A stretch of 64,000 nucleotides of DNA from Prorocentrum cordatum. Its lineage: Eukaryota > Sar > Dinophyceae > Prorocentrales > Prorocentraceae. A program made the translations under genes and the position numbers. The stretch spans positions 1-64,000 of the forward strand of contig CAUYUJ010015837.1 in the NCBI GenBank assembly GCA_963575745.1. The letters run 5' to 3'. Every line of letters begins with the position of its first letter. The first letter of the stretch is position 1. The notes beneath the pieces are model-generated. The model saw nothing but the letters and a program-made list of their open reading frames with translations, had not been told where the DNA came from and searched no databases. Below are positions 41,516 to 53,382 of this stretch, one piece after another.

Positions 41516-42426
41516 TGCGCCTTGTCGATGGCACCTAGAAAGTTGGGGCCGTCCACTTGAGTGGTGGGCAGGAGGTGGAGGAAGATGAGGAGGAGGAGGA
41601 GCATGATCAGAGCAAACCCGGGACACAGGATTCAGTGATGCTGCCATACAACCTCCGGTCCTGAGCCCCCCCCTCACAAGTCTCTACAGGCATTGCTTTG
41701 TTCCAGCGGGGGCGCTCCCTCATCATACGAGCGCCACACGGGCCTGCCAATCGGGCAAGTGGCCGATTTTGAATAAGGATGTCCCCTGCATCTTTCTCGC
41801 TGTAAGGGATGCGAAGAGGCAATCTTATTAAGTTCATCGGAGTGTCCAGCGAGAGAGCCGTTTTGAAAATTAGCTGCCTTTCATCCGCGTGAATATATGT
41901 AAGCAGTTTCTCGAATCGGGTCTTGACTTTTGAAGAAGCCCAAGGGGAATGTTAATACAGGACGGTTCCATCTATGTAGTTGTTGCTCGGTTATACATGT
42001 GCGGTAACCAAATAGGAGGGCGTCCCAAGCGAGATCCTCATTTTGAAAAGGAGCGATCACACGCCCTTAAGCTGTCCACGCTTTCGAGACGAAGATGCGT
42101 TGCGCGAAAGCGAGAACGACATTTCGAACACGACCTGCCCTCCATCCATGTTGAATGATAAGACGAGTATGCGCGGAGTTTCAGCAAGAGCCTTATTTGA
42201 GTGCACTCGCCCTCCATCACTGTAGTTGTGCACCACTTCGTGTTTCATAATCAGAAACGGCGAGGAAGTCTCATGCGAAACGCGTTGCCCGCCTTACCGA
42301 CACGCCTGGTGGTGCGTCGATGGGGGGTCGTTGTTTATAAGGAAGGGGGGCGGAGAGGAGGATGAGGGCGAGGAGAAGGATGAGGAGAAGGAGGAGTAGG
42401 AGGGGGTTCAGAGCAGAGCAGCACCA
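41516..42426. other. Intergenic stretch, nothing recognised
   Basis: Unique sequence of moderate GC content with only short open frames. A small GGA-rich patch lies at about 42355-42405. Confidence 0.5.
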
Positions 42427-43080
42427 GTGATCCCAGGGAGTGAGACTGATTGGAAGACGGCCAGATGCATTCAAACCTGGAACCGAGGCGGCCTTGGTGA
42501 TTGTGTACCGCCCAATTCTGCTTGGGGTACGAGCGTCTGCTCTGGCCAAACGAGACCCCCTAATGGGAGCACCGAGGGTGGCTTGCTTAGGCACTCCAGC
42601 ACAGCAGGGCGAGAGGCGAACGCCGAGACAGCGCGCCTCAGCGCAACCCTAACGGGAGAGTCGTCGTCTTCGGGATCTCATGCCCTATCATCGAGGCCTG
42701 TTCATGACGCCGTTCTCCGCTGTGTTTATCTTCACGTCGTCCCGTCGTCCTACCTGTCCTCCCCGTCTGCGGTGGTCTTGCCCGAGTTCTTCGTCCTCGC
42801 AGCCTTTTTTTTCTCTCGAGCAGCGGTGTTAAAGGCCCGCATGCACGCCCTCCAGCGGCCCAAAGGGCCCGATACCCGGTGGGGACGTTGGACAGCGGGT
42901 GCATTGATACATGCAGTTTTCGACGAGCCCAGGACTGGGCGGTTGAGCTCCTCCTCCTGCCTGGGGGTGGGCACGGGCCGACTCCAGCAGACGCGCCCTG
43001 CCAGAAGCGGTCCGAAGCATCGGCGGTTGGTGGGCCGTCTGCGCGCGCAAGGGCTGCTGGCAGGAGTTTATGTCGAATGA
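42427..43080 (+). other. Unassigned open frame of 217 codons
   Basis: One hydrophobic segment (residues about 117-135, FFVLAAFFF) could be membrane-spanning. The rest is Ser/Arg/Gly-rich with no recognised motif. No neighbouring splice signals stand out. It may be chance. Confidence 0.2.
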
Positions 43081-43420
43081 CTGGTGGATTTTGTGTCCGC
43101 CTGGCCAATGGGACTTGTTCAGGGTATTGCTGAGGTGCTGCGTTCGGGCCGTTGGATGGGCTGGACAGACCTCTCAGCCGCGAGCAACTGGTCGGGGCCT
43201 CGTCTCAGCGGAGTAGTCAGATCAAGAGAAAGAGGAGGAGAGAGGGAGTGAGACAGACAGAAGGAGAGAGAGAGAGTGATATATATATATATATATATAT
43301 ATATACATGCACATATGTATAACAACTAAAAAATGTAGATTTCAAATGATGTATATACTATACGTGTTCCAGCTGATATACATAACATATGAGGGGGAGG
43401 GAGAGTAGGAGCGACGTCTG
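43081..43420. repeat. GAGA and TA microsatellites
   Basis: A GAGAGA-rich patch at about 43225-43275 is followed by (TA)n at about 43277-43306. Confidence 0.8.
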
Positions 43421-44409
43421 ATAATATGGGGGAGCTCCACGTGGCTCCTTGGTGGCGTGCAGGGTTCGGATGGACCGCTCGTTGCCCGTGCCCCCCTCCT
43501 CCGCCTCGTCTGCGAGGAAGGCGCCATTGTACCGAAAAGCCAGCCTCCGTGGCGGCCCGCCCGGCTCTCTCTTCCTGTGATCGGCCGCTGAGGAAGGCAT
43601 CATCAGACGGGAAGCCAGCCTCCGTGGCGCCGCCCATGGTCCTCGCGGCATGCGCCGCCTCTGTTCCACTTGTGGCCCTCGCAGCCAGCAGGTTAGAATC
43701 GGCTCCGTGGCGACTCGTGGCTTGTGTTCCCTCGTGGTCCATGGCCTTTCGTGGCCCTCGAGTTCTGTTATGCCTCTGTGGTCCCTTGTGGCCCTCGCTG
43801 TCCGTGAGGTCGAACTTGGTTGCCTGCTGCCCGTGGTCCATGCCACCCGCCCTGAGATCGCGGCCCTGCCCATCCGCTGGGCGCTCTGTTCCTCCAGCTT
43901 GCTCTGCGGCTGCCCTTCCTGCTCGCTCGCTCCTGCTCGCTCGCTCGCTCCTGCTGGGCTTCTCGGTTTGCCTCCCGCTGTGCCTCTCTGCAGCACGGCT
44001 TATCCTGACACTTCGCCTGGACGCCGCTGGCCTGGCGGCTCAGGGTCCTTCCCTTGCTTTTCACTGCCCCGCCTTACTTGCATTTCGTCTTGGCCTCTGG
44101 CCACACTGCTCACCCCTTTTTCGCCCTCGGGTTTCTCCCTGCACCATCTGCACTTCCGCTGCCCATGCCCGGATATGCGCATGGCATGGCCGGTCCGATG
44201 GGATCCCTGCCTTTCTTCTGAGGGGCCGGCCGCGCGCGCGATCTCGTTTTGGAACTTTCTCCGCCTCGTCGCTGCGCGCGAGGCCGCGACCGTCAAAAAG
44301 TATGTGTTTGTTTGTGTGTGTGTGTGTGTTTGTTCACTGTCTCCGCTTAGGCGCTGCGTGCGAGGCCGCTGCCGCCAAAAAGTGCGTGTGTGTGTGCCCC
44401 AATCTGCAG
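43421..44409 (+). other. Probable intron or non-coding sequence before the helicase exon
   Basis: The frame is open from 43426 into the helicase, but the first ~320 residues are Ala/Leu/Arg/Cys-rich without the helicase motifs expected there; no Walker A (GxxGxGK[ST]) is seen. Two similar blocks, GAGGCCGCGACCGTCAAAAA and GAGGCCGCTGCCGCCAAAAA, each run into a TG run (about 44280-44335 and 44361-44397). The stretch ends CCCCAATCTGCAG before ATGACCATTC, a plausible 3' splice site at 44409. Confidence 0.4.
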
Positions 44410-45460
44410 ATGACCATTCTCGACGAGGCTTGGCAGTCTACCGAACCTCAGGCTGCCATACCCCTATCGCTCACAGCGCACAGCGGGGGGCGCCTGGTGT
44501 TGTGTGGCGACGAGAGCCAGCTACGGCCCACAGTGCTGTCTGCCCGTGCCGATTCTTTGGGCCTCAGCGTATCTACGTTCCAGCGCTTTCACGATTACCT
44601 CGGGACTTTGCCGCAGCACAATGTGCAGCTTAGCATATGCTATCGTATGCACGGTAGCATTTCCCAATGCCCGTCTGACACCTTCTACCCAGGCGCAATG
44701 CGCTCTGGCCTTACCGACGCTCTCGCGCAGCCAACCTGAGGGAGGCGGCTACCGTCTGCGACATCGTGAAGTCCGTGGAGGACCATCTATTGGAGACAGA
44801 CAGGCAAGCGCGTCTGGATCGTCTGTGGATATCGAAAGCAGGTGGCCTTAATCAAGGCTAGATGGCCGATCGACCGCGCCGCCTCTTTCGGCGCCTACCA
44901 GGAGAGAGGCAAATGGAAGGGCACTGCCACCGGTCGGAGCACACCGGCACAGTCCAGAGCATCCGCACCGCAGGGGCGCTCCGCCAAAGGTGCGCCAAAA
45001 GGCAACTTCCCCTCCTTTGGCTCCCTATTCAAACGCGTCTTCCCGCCACCGAATTCAAGGGCCTCGATCTCGCCTTCAGCGGGATCGAAGCGAGGTGCCC
45101 CCGCCTGGTCGACAAGGGCCTCATCAGCGTGTCCATTGATGGTAGCCTGGGCGACGAAGCCAATCTGGTAATCCTCTGCGCCGTCCGCGCTAACTCCACT
45201 GGACAGTGGGGCTGTACCGACGACCCCCCATCGCATCAATGTGGCCTTTACCCGGGTGCAGGAGCTGCCATCATGCTAAATGCCCGAATGGCCGCCGCAG
45301 CTACCGAGTCCCACTTACATCTCCTAGCGGAGTGGGCAGATGCTGCCAGTCTCTGGACCAGCTCTGACGGCACCCCAGGTAACCGTGCTACGCTCACCGA
45401 AACCAGCTGCTTCTCACCGGCCAAGGTGCGAGAGGCCCCAATCGGTGCACGCACCCTGGA
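44410..45460 (+). pseudogene. UPF1-like SF1 helicase, C-terminal half, frame-broken
   Basis: Motifs of the UPF1/SETX-type superfamily 1 RNA/DNA helicases appear in order. ILDEAWQSTEP is motif II (44422, DEA in place of DEAQ/DEAS). LCGDESQLRPTV is motif III (44506). LSICYRMHGSIS with FYPGAMRSG is motif IV and the stretch after it (44632). RVWIVCGYRKQVALI is the next domain (about 44808). ISVSIDGSLGDEANLVILCAVRAN is motif V, given here as split pieces around GDEAN (about 45124). HRINVAFTRVQ is motif VI (45229). The frame changes near 44715, 44800, 44930 and 45228; the last shift is at a run of six C. So the copy is decayed, spliced across very short introns, or hit by assembly indels. Motif I is missing, so it is partial. 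The family unwinds RNA or DNA using ATP. Confidence 0.75.
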
Positions 45461-46169
45461 ATGCCGCCCACGACGAGCAAGCTCGGCTCTCAGCTGAGCA
45501 AGAAAAGCGCAGCGACAACAGAAAGTCCCACCGATTTACTGAACAGCGGGCTCTATGCTTCCGGACCCTTTACGACTCGCCCCACTCCCTCTAGGACACA
45601 GCTGGGAGAGGCTGAGCGAGGGACTGCTGGAAGCGGGCACAATGGTCCTGAGCGATGCAGCCCTGGCACCGGTGCTGTATTATGTGCACAGCCTTCATCC
45701 CCACATGTATGGCCCGGGGGACTCGCTGACATTCCTTTACGAACAATGCCGAACGTTGGTCAGTCACGACGGCTACTTGTACGACAGTGAGCTTGGCAAC
45801 GACGCCGCCAACCTTGTGCACTGCGGCCTGTGCAGGCTTGCTGCGCGTGGCTGGACCTCAACCCAGTGCAGCCGCCGACAGAGCCATAGAAGAAGACCGC
45901 CTCCCCCCCCCTCCTCCCAGAGGGAGATGCAACTCTCGCTGGAGCTGGCGTGTCGACCAATCCCTCTAGGGCACCAGCAGGCGCCCCCCCAGCTGCCCGG
46001 AGTACCAGCATATGCGCGTGCGCCCGCCGCCAGGGCGCCCCTACGCTGCAGCACCTTGCTGCACTCACCGTCCAGCAGGATCTGCCCCTCGAAGGTTCCC
46101 TCGGCCTCCGTAAAGACATCAGCGGGGCCCCCGTGCAGCGCGCGAGAGCCAATGTCGCCTTGGTTCTGA
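45461..46169 (+). other. Unassigned open frame behind the helicase
   Basis: The frame from 45555 reads coding-like for ~100 residues (LGHSWERLSEGLLEAG, VLYYVHSLHPHMYGPG, LYEQCRTLVSHDGYLYD, then NLVHCGLCRLAARGW). After that it becomes Pro/Arg/Ser-rich. I recognise no family. It lies ~100 bp after the helicase remnant on the same strand and could be a further exon of that gene or of a neighbour. Confidence 0.35.
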
Positions 46170-49100
46170 TGCTCCTCATCGGGGAGCCCAGGCCCAACCT
46201 GGCGCCCTACGGTGGCCCTGGCCACATTGGCGACATCCTATCGGCTACACTGGGCATCTGCCTCCCCTGCAGCCATGCGCGCCTGCCAGTGCGAGACAGC
46301 TTGGCAAGGCCCGCAACCTGGTGGATGCCGATGTCCGCAGGCTCCACGGGCGCTTGGAGGCTAGTCGCAGTGGCGCACCGCCGTCCGAGCGTCGAGGGGG
46401 AACAAGCCGGTGTTCTCTGGAGGGATGCCCACCTCGGGCACTTCCCTCGGAAGCCTACCCTGGTAGCCCTGGCCCAGCTCGTCACCCCTGCTGATCTCGC
46501 TTGCCTCCAGACCCAGAGCTGCGCCGTTTCCCCCCCCCCCCCCAGCTGCTGCTCAGCGCTGCCAGTGGTTCCCCCCCACGGCGCTCCCCCCCGCCGCAGC
46601 CTGTGACTTGCCTGAGCGGGCCCGGCTTCCTCTCTCCCCGTCGCGCTGGGGCCTCCTTCTCCCCCCTCGTGTATCGCGGCATCAATTTGCATACAGAGCG
46701 CCCCCTGTTGCCAATCCGCCAGAGCAGTCCCCCTCTGCCTAACCGCCGACGCAAAGTGTGTGTGTGTGTGTGTGTGTGCCTCTTGAATTCCTGGCCTGAG
46801 CGACGCCCACGGTTCCCTGTCCTCGCCGCCTGAGCGACGCCCACGGTTCCCTGTCCTCGCCGCGCGCGCGCGGGGCGCTCGCGCTGGGGGGTGTCCCTCC
46901 AGTACCGCCACGCCCTGGTGGAGGTGTTTGTCTCCCGGCTCGCAGGGAAATCCGATGCAGTTCAGAGCGTCAGTTCGCTGCGGAGGATATCGGTCCCCGA
47001 ACATTGGTGCCAGGCCGCGCGCACATCCGCACCGTGCTTTGGCTGGTAAGCACTTGGCGCACCTCGGCGGCGATTCCAGCATCTGCCGCCTCGTCAGCGT
47101 GCATTGGTGGTTCTGGGCTTTGCGCAGGTCCGTGCGGCGCCCTGTTGTGGCGCCAACGAACTCCCGCCGCCCATCCATTTCTCCGTTCCCCAGCTTCGGC
47201 GCCTGCGGTCCTCCCCGTGCCCCGTCCCCCCGCTATTGCATTCGCGCCTGCGCGAACCGCTTCTCCGAAACACCCCATCCAACGCACCGTTCGCCTGCTT
47301 TGATCAGCCTGCGCGCCTGCACTCTTACATCGTCACGCGTCCACCTAATCCATCCATTGCGCCATGACATTTAGTTGAGCTGTCGACTCTCCACTCCTGC
47401 GCGCCTGCAACTTCCCGCGTGAACCATTGCGCTCGCATGTATGTGTTGTTACATCACCTTGGCTGTGATTTCCATCGTTCCCAACATGATTCACATTTTC
47501 CCGCTGAGCTTCAGATTACTGGTAGCCTCAGCCCCCAGCCGCCAGGGAGATTGCGCCGTGCGCGCCCGACCCCTCTTTCCCCGTGTGGAAAAGGTGGGGG
47601 GCCACAGCCTTCCAGCCCAGCCACCGTCGGCGCATGCACGAGCAATTGTCCCATGCCGCATCGCACCAGGTTTAACCTATCTGCACGTCTGCGTGCCACC
47701 ATCGTCACGCGTCCATGCCCCCCGCTACATGCGTGACTCATTCCATCACTTCGGTCGTCCTTCCATGCCCTTGATGGGGCAGGCACCCAGGTGCGCTCAA
47801 TTTGCCCTCCTGCGCCAAATCCGTCACCCCAGTTCTGCTTTCTCTTCTCCTTTGTCGGTTGCTCCCCGCAGGTGCGTCTGTCAGGCTCGTCCGCCGGGGA
47901 CCCCCTGCAGGTCCCGTCGCTCCTCTCTGGCCTGTCCTCCGTCGGCGGTCTCGTTGGCGTTGGTACCTCGTTGGGTGCAGCCTGTGCGGTGCCCCTGCCG
48001 TCACTGCTGGCCTTGGGCCCCTGTCCTTGACGTTGCCCCTCTGTCAGTCGTCTGGCCATAACACTCCTGTAGCTTCCTCCCGCTGTGTCCCCCTTGCCTT
48101 CACGGCTATGTCGTTTCCATGCTGGTCGGCTCGTCTGCTCCTCCTGGTCTGTCCCCCTTGTCATCCACGCCCGAATGGTTAATGGCCAGCTGCCAGCGCT
48201 GCTTGTTCCAAGTGGCTTCAGGGCTCGGCCTTCAGACGCGCGTGCGCGTCCGCTTCTCCGATCTTTTTACGCCCTGTCGCCGCGTGCAGGGCCGCGATGC
48301 CAAAAATAAAGGTGTGTGTGGGGTGGGGCGCAGAAGTCGATGAGGTCGCTCGTGTCTCCGAGTCCATGTGGCCCCGCGAGGCCATCGCGTATGGGTTCGC
48401 GGCCCCGCGGCGCCTCGGGCCGTCACGCGTGTCTCGCGCGAGGCGCGATGCCCAAGAGTCAGATCGGTCACTCGTGACCCTGTTTCCCCCCGCATTCGTC
48501 GTGCGTGAAATAGTGGTAACGCCTGGTTGTGGATCTTCATGGGCGCATTCGGTTGCCTGTGGCCAGTGGTCCGTCGTGCCTCGTGTCCTACGTCCGCCCA
48601 ACGGAGTTCTTCAGAGATGACACTGTTGCGCATGGCCCCTGGCTTCCAGGGTCTCATGGCTCCCTCGCGGCCGCCGCGTGGAGTGTCAGGGTTGCATTTG
48701 GTTTTCTGTGGCCAATGACTTCTCGTTCCTAGCGGCCCGTGGGTATAGGCTCTGATTTCCCCTGGCCCTCATCTGGCGCGCTTTCTTTCGGGCCTGCAGA
48801 GTGCAGCATTTTGCTGCAGGGCGACTTCGTTGCCGTGTTTCCAGTCGACCTTACATAATCCAGGGCAGAGAGTCGCAGTCTTGGTGTTGGTCAGAAGCTT
48901 TGGCCCTAGGAGCAGTGAGCGTCGTGTTGGCAGAGCGCTCAAGTGTAAGGAGAGGCGGTTTCGCTTACCTTATTTCAGATATTTGTTGGGAGCCCAGCCG
49001 ACGTTTTGGAGGATTTCTCGGAGCATTGTAAGAGGGAGCATATTTGGTACTATCCTCGGCACTTCGCTGAGACTTGTGACATCATCTGATTTCAGCGTCC

Positions 49101-49236
49101 TTATCTGAGATTTCCTATTGATACCGCTCTGTCGTCATGTGCATCAGGGCAGGAGCAGCTTCCCTGGCTCGTCGCAGAGATGGTCGAATGCCTGGACGCT
49201 GCGGATTTGGAGGCGGCGTGATGTTTTTGTGTATGT
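46170..49236. other. Intron-like or intergenic DNA
   Basis: CT-rich, GC-rich sequence with many short open frames but no recognised domain on either strand. It includes a (GT)n run at about 46758-46780, an exact 33-bp tandem duplication (46797-46829 and 46830-46862, starting TGAGCGACGCCCACGG), and another CGYGTGCAGGGCCGCGATGC then CAAAAA then GTGTGTG block at about 48280-48320 like those near the helicase. Confidence 0.45.
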
Positions 49237-50180
49237 GTCATGTACGTACGTACACATACATACATGCATGCATGCATACATACATACATACATACAAACA
49301 TACATACATACATACATACATCCATACATACATACACACATACATACATACATCCATACATACATACATCCATGCACATACACATACACACATACATACA
49401 CACAAACATACACATACATACATACATACATACATACATACATACATACATGTATGCATGCATGTATGTAGGCATGTATGTACATATGTAGGTAGGCAGG
49501 TCGGTAGGTAGGCAGGTAGGTGGGTAGGTGGGTAGGTGGGTGGGTAGGTGGGTGGGTGGGTGGGTGGGTGGGTATGTATGTATGTATGTATGTATGTACA
49601 CATGTATGTATGCCTGTATGTACGTGTTGGTGTATGCATGCATGTACGTATGTATGTAAGCATGTATGTATGTATGTGTGTGTATGTATGTACACATGTA
49701 TGTATGTATGCATGCATGCATGCATGCATGTATGTATGTATGTATGTATGTATGTACATGTGTGCATGTATGTATGCATGCATGCATGCATGTATGTATG
49801 TATGGATGTATGTATGTATATAGTATGCATGTATGTCAATACAGGTATACATATGCATGCATATACATGTATGTATGTACGTCCGTATGTATGCATGTGT
49901 GCATGCATGAATGAGGCTATGCATATATGCGTGTATGTATGCATGTATGTATGCATGCATGTATGCATGGATGCATGTATGCATGTATGTACGCACGCAC
50001 GTACGTAAGTATGCATGCACGTATGCATGTAGGTAGGTATTTGCGTACGTATGCATGCATGCATGCATACATGCATGTATGTTCGTATCTATGCATGCAT
50101 TTAAGTATGTATGTAGGTATACATGCATACATCCATTACCACATACACATGTATGCACATGAGTGTCTACGTATGCCTAT
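49237..50180. repeat. Mirrored CATA / TATG tetranucleotide tract
   Basis: (CATA)n with CATG variants at about 49245-49450, a (GGTA/GGTG)n block at about 49490-49575, then (TGTA)n with TGCA variants to about 50180. CATA and TATG are reverse complements, so the two halves can pair across the GGTG block. Confidence 0.9.
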
Positions 50181-50590
50181 ACATATACACGTGTGTGCGT
50201 GTTTGTGTGCCTTGCATGATGCAGTACAACCCGGTCGCCTTGGAAGGCACGTGCGTAAGTCCACATGGACACGCTCACAGTGGAAAATGCCAGCATGTGA
50301 CATTTACATGTTGGGATCGACACGTCGAATACTTGTCATGGTGCTCGGTGGCTGGCATTCCGCGAAACAGTATGCGCATAAAAGCGATGAATTCACGTGC
50401 GTTGCCAACCAACCGACTATTTTACAGGGTTTGCAGTTTTGTCGTGGACAGCGGAACGCATGCTTCTTTTTGGGGTGCTGGCGGCAACTCCGCCACCGCG
50501 ATAGCGAAGCACCAGTGGCGACCTGTCAAGCACCGCCCACAAGGCCGTCACATAGTGTACTTTTCGTCTCCACCTCCTATTGGTGAACTC
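50181..50590. other. Intergenic stretch, nothing recognised
   Basis: Unique sequence. A frame of ~200 codons running out of the tetranucleotide tract has no recognised motif. Confidence 0.4.
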
Positions 50591-51005
50591 TTACGGTGAC
50601 CATTTGGGCCGTCCTGGGGCTGTCTTGGGCTCCTGTCTGGTAGTTTCCGGGGTCTCCTGGGGCCCTGTTGCACCGCTTTGGGACCCCTTTGGGCCGTTCC
50701 CGGGCCAAAATCAGCAGTCTTGGTGTTCTCTTTGCCGTTTGTGGAGTCTGTTGGGGCAGTTGTTGGCAGTCTTGGGGTCGCTCCAGGCGCCCTCTTGGGC
50801 CAGTTTGGAGCTCTCTTGGAGCCGTCCTGTTCCGACGGGGGACCCTCGCGGGGCTCTCAGTTTGGGTTTTGGTGCCCTCGAAGACCGCAGTGCTTTTGGG
50901 GGCGTCTTGGGGCCGTCTTGGGGCCGTTTTGGTTTTCTGCTGGGCCCCTGTCCTGTTTGGGGGTGCTGTTTTGCAGTATCGGGGCTCTCTTGAGCGGGCT
51001 TTGAG
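50591..51005 (+). repeat. GGCCNTCTTGGG-type array
   Basis: Degenerate units such as GGGGCCGTCTTGGGGCCGTC, ending in TTGAGCAGAAGGAAG just before the left end of element T2. Confidence 0.7.
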
Positions 51006-51048
51006 CAGAAGGAAGAAGCGGGTATTTCACTATCATGCAACAAATTGT

Positions 51049-51085
51049 GAAGGCCTTGCGGCCGGTGACGCCGACCCAAACGAGG

Positions 51086-51130
<45 letters not shown>

Positions 51131-52281
51131 AACGGCGGCGGCGGCGGCGACGACGATGCTTACGTGAGCCAGAGTCCTCACAGACGTTTCTTGCGGTCTC
51201 TTGAAGGCTCTCGGGGGCCTGTGGGAAGGACTTGTGGGGCCTCTTGGGAGCCTCTTGGGGGACTCTTGCAAGCCTCTTGTGGGCCTCTTGGGGGCCTCTT
51301 CGGGCTTCCCTCTTGGGACCTCTTGTGAACCTCTTGGGGCCTCCTGGGAGCCTCTCGGGGCTGAGGGCTCGAAATGTCCGTTCGGGTCCACCATTTGGGC
51401 ACACTCTTGGAGCTGTCTTGGGGGCCTCCCGGGCCGTCTTGGAGGCGTTGTGGGGTGCCTTGGGGTCCTCTTGGGCTGTCTTAGGGCTCTCGTGGAGGCC
51501 TCTTGGACCGTCTTGGGGCGATCTTGGGGGCCTCTTGGGCCGTCTTGGAGCGGCGGGAAATGCAAAAGGCGAGAACTCCTAAATCTTTGAATCTTTTGAG
51601 GGGAAATCAAGGAATCTTGACTCTTGGGGTCCTCGGGAGTGCTCTTGGAGGCTTCTCGGGGCGTCTCTCCCAGACAGTCTGGAGGGCGTGTTTAACGTCT
51701 TGGGCCGATAACTCGCTCGTTTGTTCGGGATTCTCTTGGACCGTGTAGGAGGCCTCTTGGGGCACTCTTTTCTTGTCTTGCGGCTTTTTTGGTTACCGGG
51801 ACCCCCCAGGGAGAACGCGTACCTGGATGGGGGCCCTGGGACCCCCCCCGCCCAGCGTCTCCCCCCCCTTCACGGGGAAGGACTCAAAGGGAAGGGGCTT
51901 CCCTTCGAAGCACTACGGGATTACTGGATGAGCTGCGGTTCTTTTTGCTCGAACGCATTATAACGCGCGTTATGTGGCCTCCAACCCACCCACCCACCCA
52001 GTAGATGACATAATGCCCTCCGCTTCACCCACCCCCGTTGCAGCAGCGCCTGCCGTTCAGCGCACAGGTATGCTGTTCGTAGTGCGTGCGCAACGTGTAA
52101 TGTTATGTGCCAGCGAACCCTACCCACCCAGCCACATAACGCGCGTTATGTGGCTTTAAAGCACTCCAGCTGACAAGCTAACCAGGAGGGATCAAACACA
52201 CATATAACGGAAACGACGATTGCACGAAAGAGGACGATTCGAACGCAGAAGTCCCTCGCATACGCCGACAGATCCGGTGGA
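51049..52281 (+). mobile_element. Terminal-inverted-repeat element T2
   Basis: Left end GAAGGCCTTGCGGCCGGTG then ACGCCGACCC (51049-51077). Right end CGCATACGCCGACAG then ATCCGGTGGA (52257-52281), preceded by ACGATTCGAACGCAG as in T1. Inside, in the same order as T1: (GAC)n (51085-51150), a GGCCTCTTGGGG array (51190-51560), the conserved AAAGGCGAGAACTCCTAAA tail (51563-51581), ACCCCCC units (51795-51855), and GGACTCAAAGGGAAGGGGC (51880-51898). The ends are more diverged than in T1. Confidence 0.6.
51958..52154. repeat. ~195-bp segment bounded by ATAACGCGCGTTAT palindromes
   Basis: ATAACGCGCGTTAT occurs at 51960-51973 and again inside a 24-bp perfect palindrome at 52131-52154. ACCCACCCA runs lie just inside both ends. 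It sits within T2 and looks like a separate small insertion. Confidence 0.7.
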
Positions 52282-53382
52282 CTTGAGGGCACATTTTCTT
52301 CTTGGCTATGGAAAGTTCGAGGGGGTTAGGGTTTTTCGGAATGGGGGAATACGACGCCACCGTCCAGGAATCTGGCCCCAGCTGCCCAGGAAGAGCGCAC
52401 AATTTGCCACGTCTGGTGTGGAACCATTCGCAAGGGGGAGAGCTTTGGGCTTTGGGTGCACGGTGAGCGCCCCTGGCTCGGAAGTCGGGAGCAGTCGTAT
52501 TTGGGAGCTTCGCCCCTGGAGGTGCTATCGACCCCCTTGCAGACCTACTTCAGCGACCTCCACTCGTGGCTCGACGAGAGCCCATTTCAGGACACGCCTG
52601 TTGCCCTGCTGCCACCGCTGCCGCTGTTGCAATTTCCAGTTCCTCAACTACGATACTGTCCATTCTGCCCCTCAACACCTTTTCTCCTGTCAATTGTCGG
52701 TGTCATTGCACTTGCATTTGATTCTGCCACATCCTGGGTGCTCCATCCCTCGTCAGAGAGAATGCTTATTCAATGCCTCGCACCACTGCTGCCGCCCCGC
52801 CTTGGCGACCGCAGCTGAGTTCTCGGCGGAACCTATTCAGGCTCTCGCAGGGCTTTTTTTTGTTGCTCGCCGATTGATCCATGTTGGCCCGAGGGTCGCG
52901 TATGTACATGCGCTGAAGCAAAACCCAAAGACACTGCAGGTATAAATGGCATTGACATGCCGATTCTGCTTTGGGCCCCGTTGCTGCATTCCTGGCGCGG
53001 TCGGGCTCACTTGAGGGTCCTTTTGAAATGCTCCGGAAGCTGTTCATATATGGTATCATATACGATCTGAGCAGCTGGTGAAAGTCGGCACCAGACGTGG
53101 CACTTCTGGTATCGTCTTGAGTGGCCTTGGCGACTCTTGAGGCGACATTGGGTCGTCCTATTTCCCTTGTGGCCAATCCATGCCATTACTATGCAACTTC
53201 AGCTCGCTTATGTGTTTAAGCCTGAAAATCATCTAACGACATGGTCCGTAGGCTTGCGCAGTATGCAGAAGGAACTTGTTCTAACGCCAGAGTGAGAGAG
53301 TCAAGGCTAGCGCTGAGCCAATCCAAATCAGGCCAACGCCAACCTAAGTCTGACTCAAGTCTGGGTCAACATATGTAGTAAA
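52282..53382. other. Intergenic stretch with a 241-codon unassigned frame
   Basis: A forward frame at 52220-52945 begins inside the right end of T2, has no recognised domain, and is probably chance. The remainder is unique sequence. Confidence 0.35.

Noticed and set aside
40085-41604. A 540-codon reverse frame rich in Leu, Pro and Ser
   Set aside because: Produced by the GGA tracts read on the other strand.
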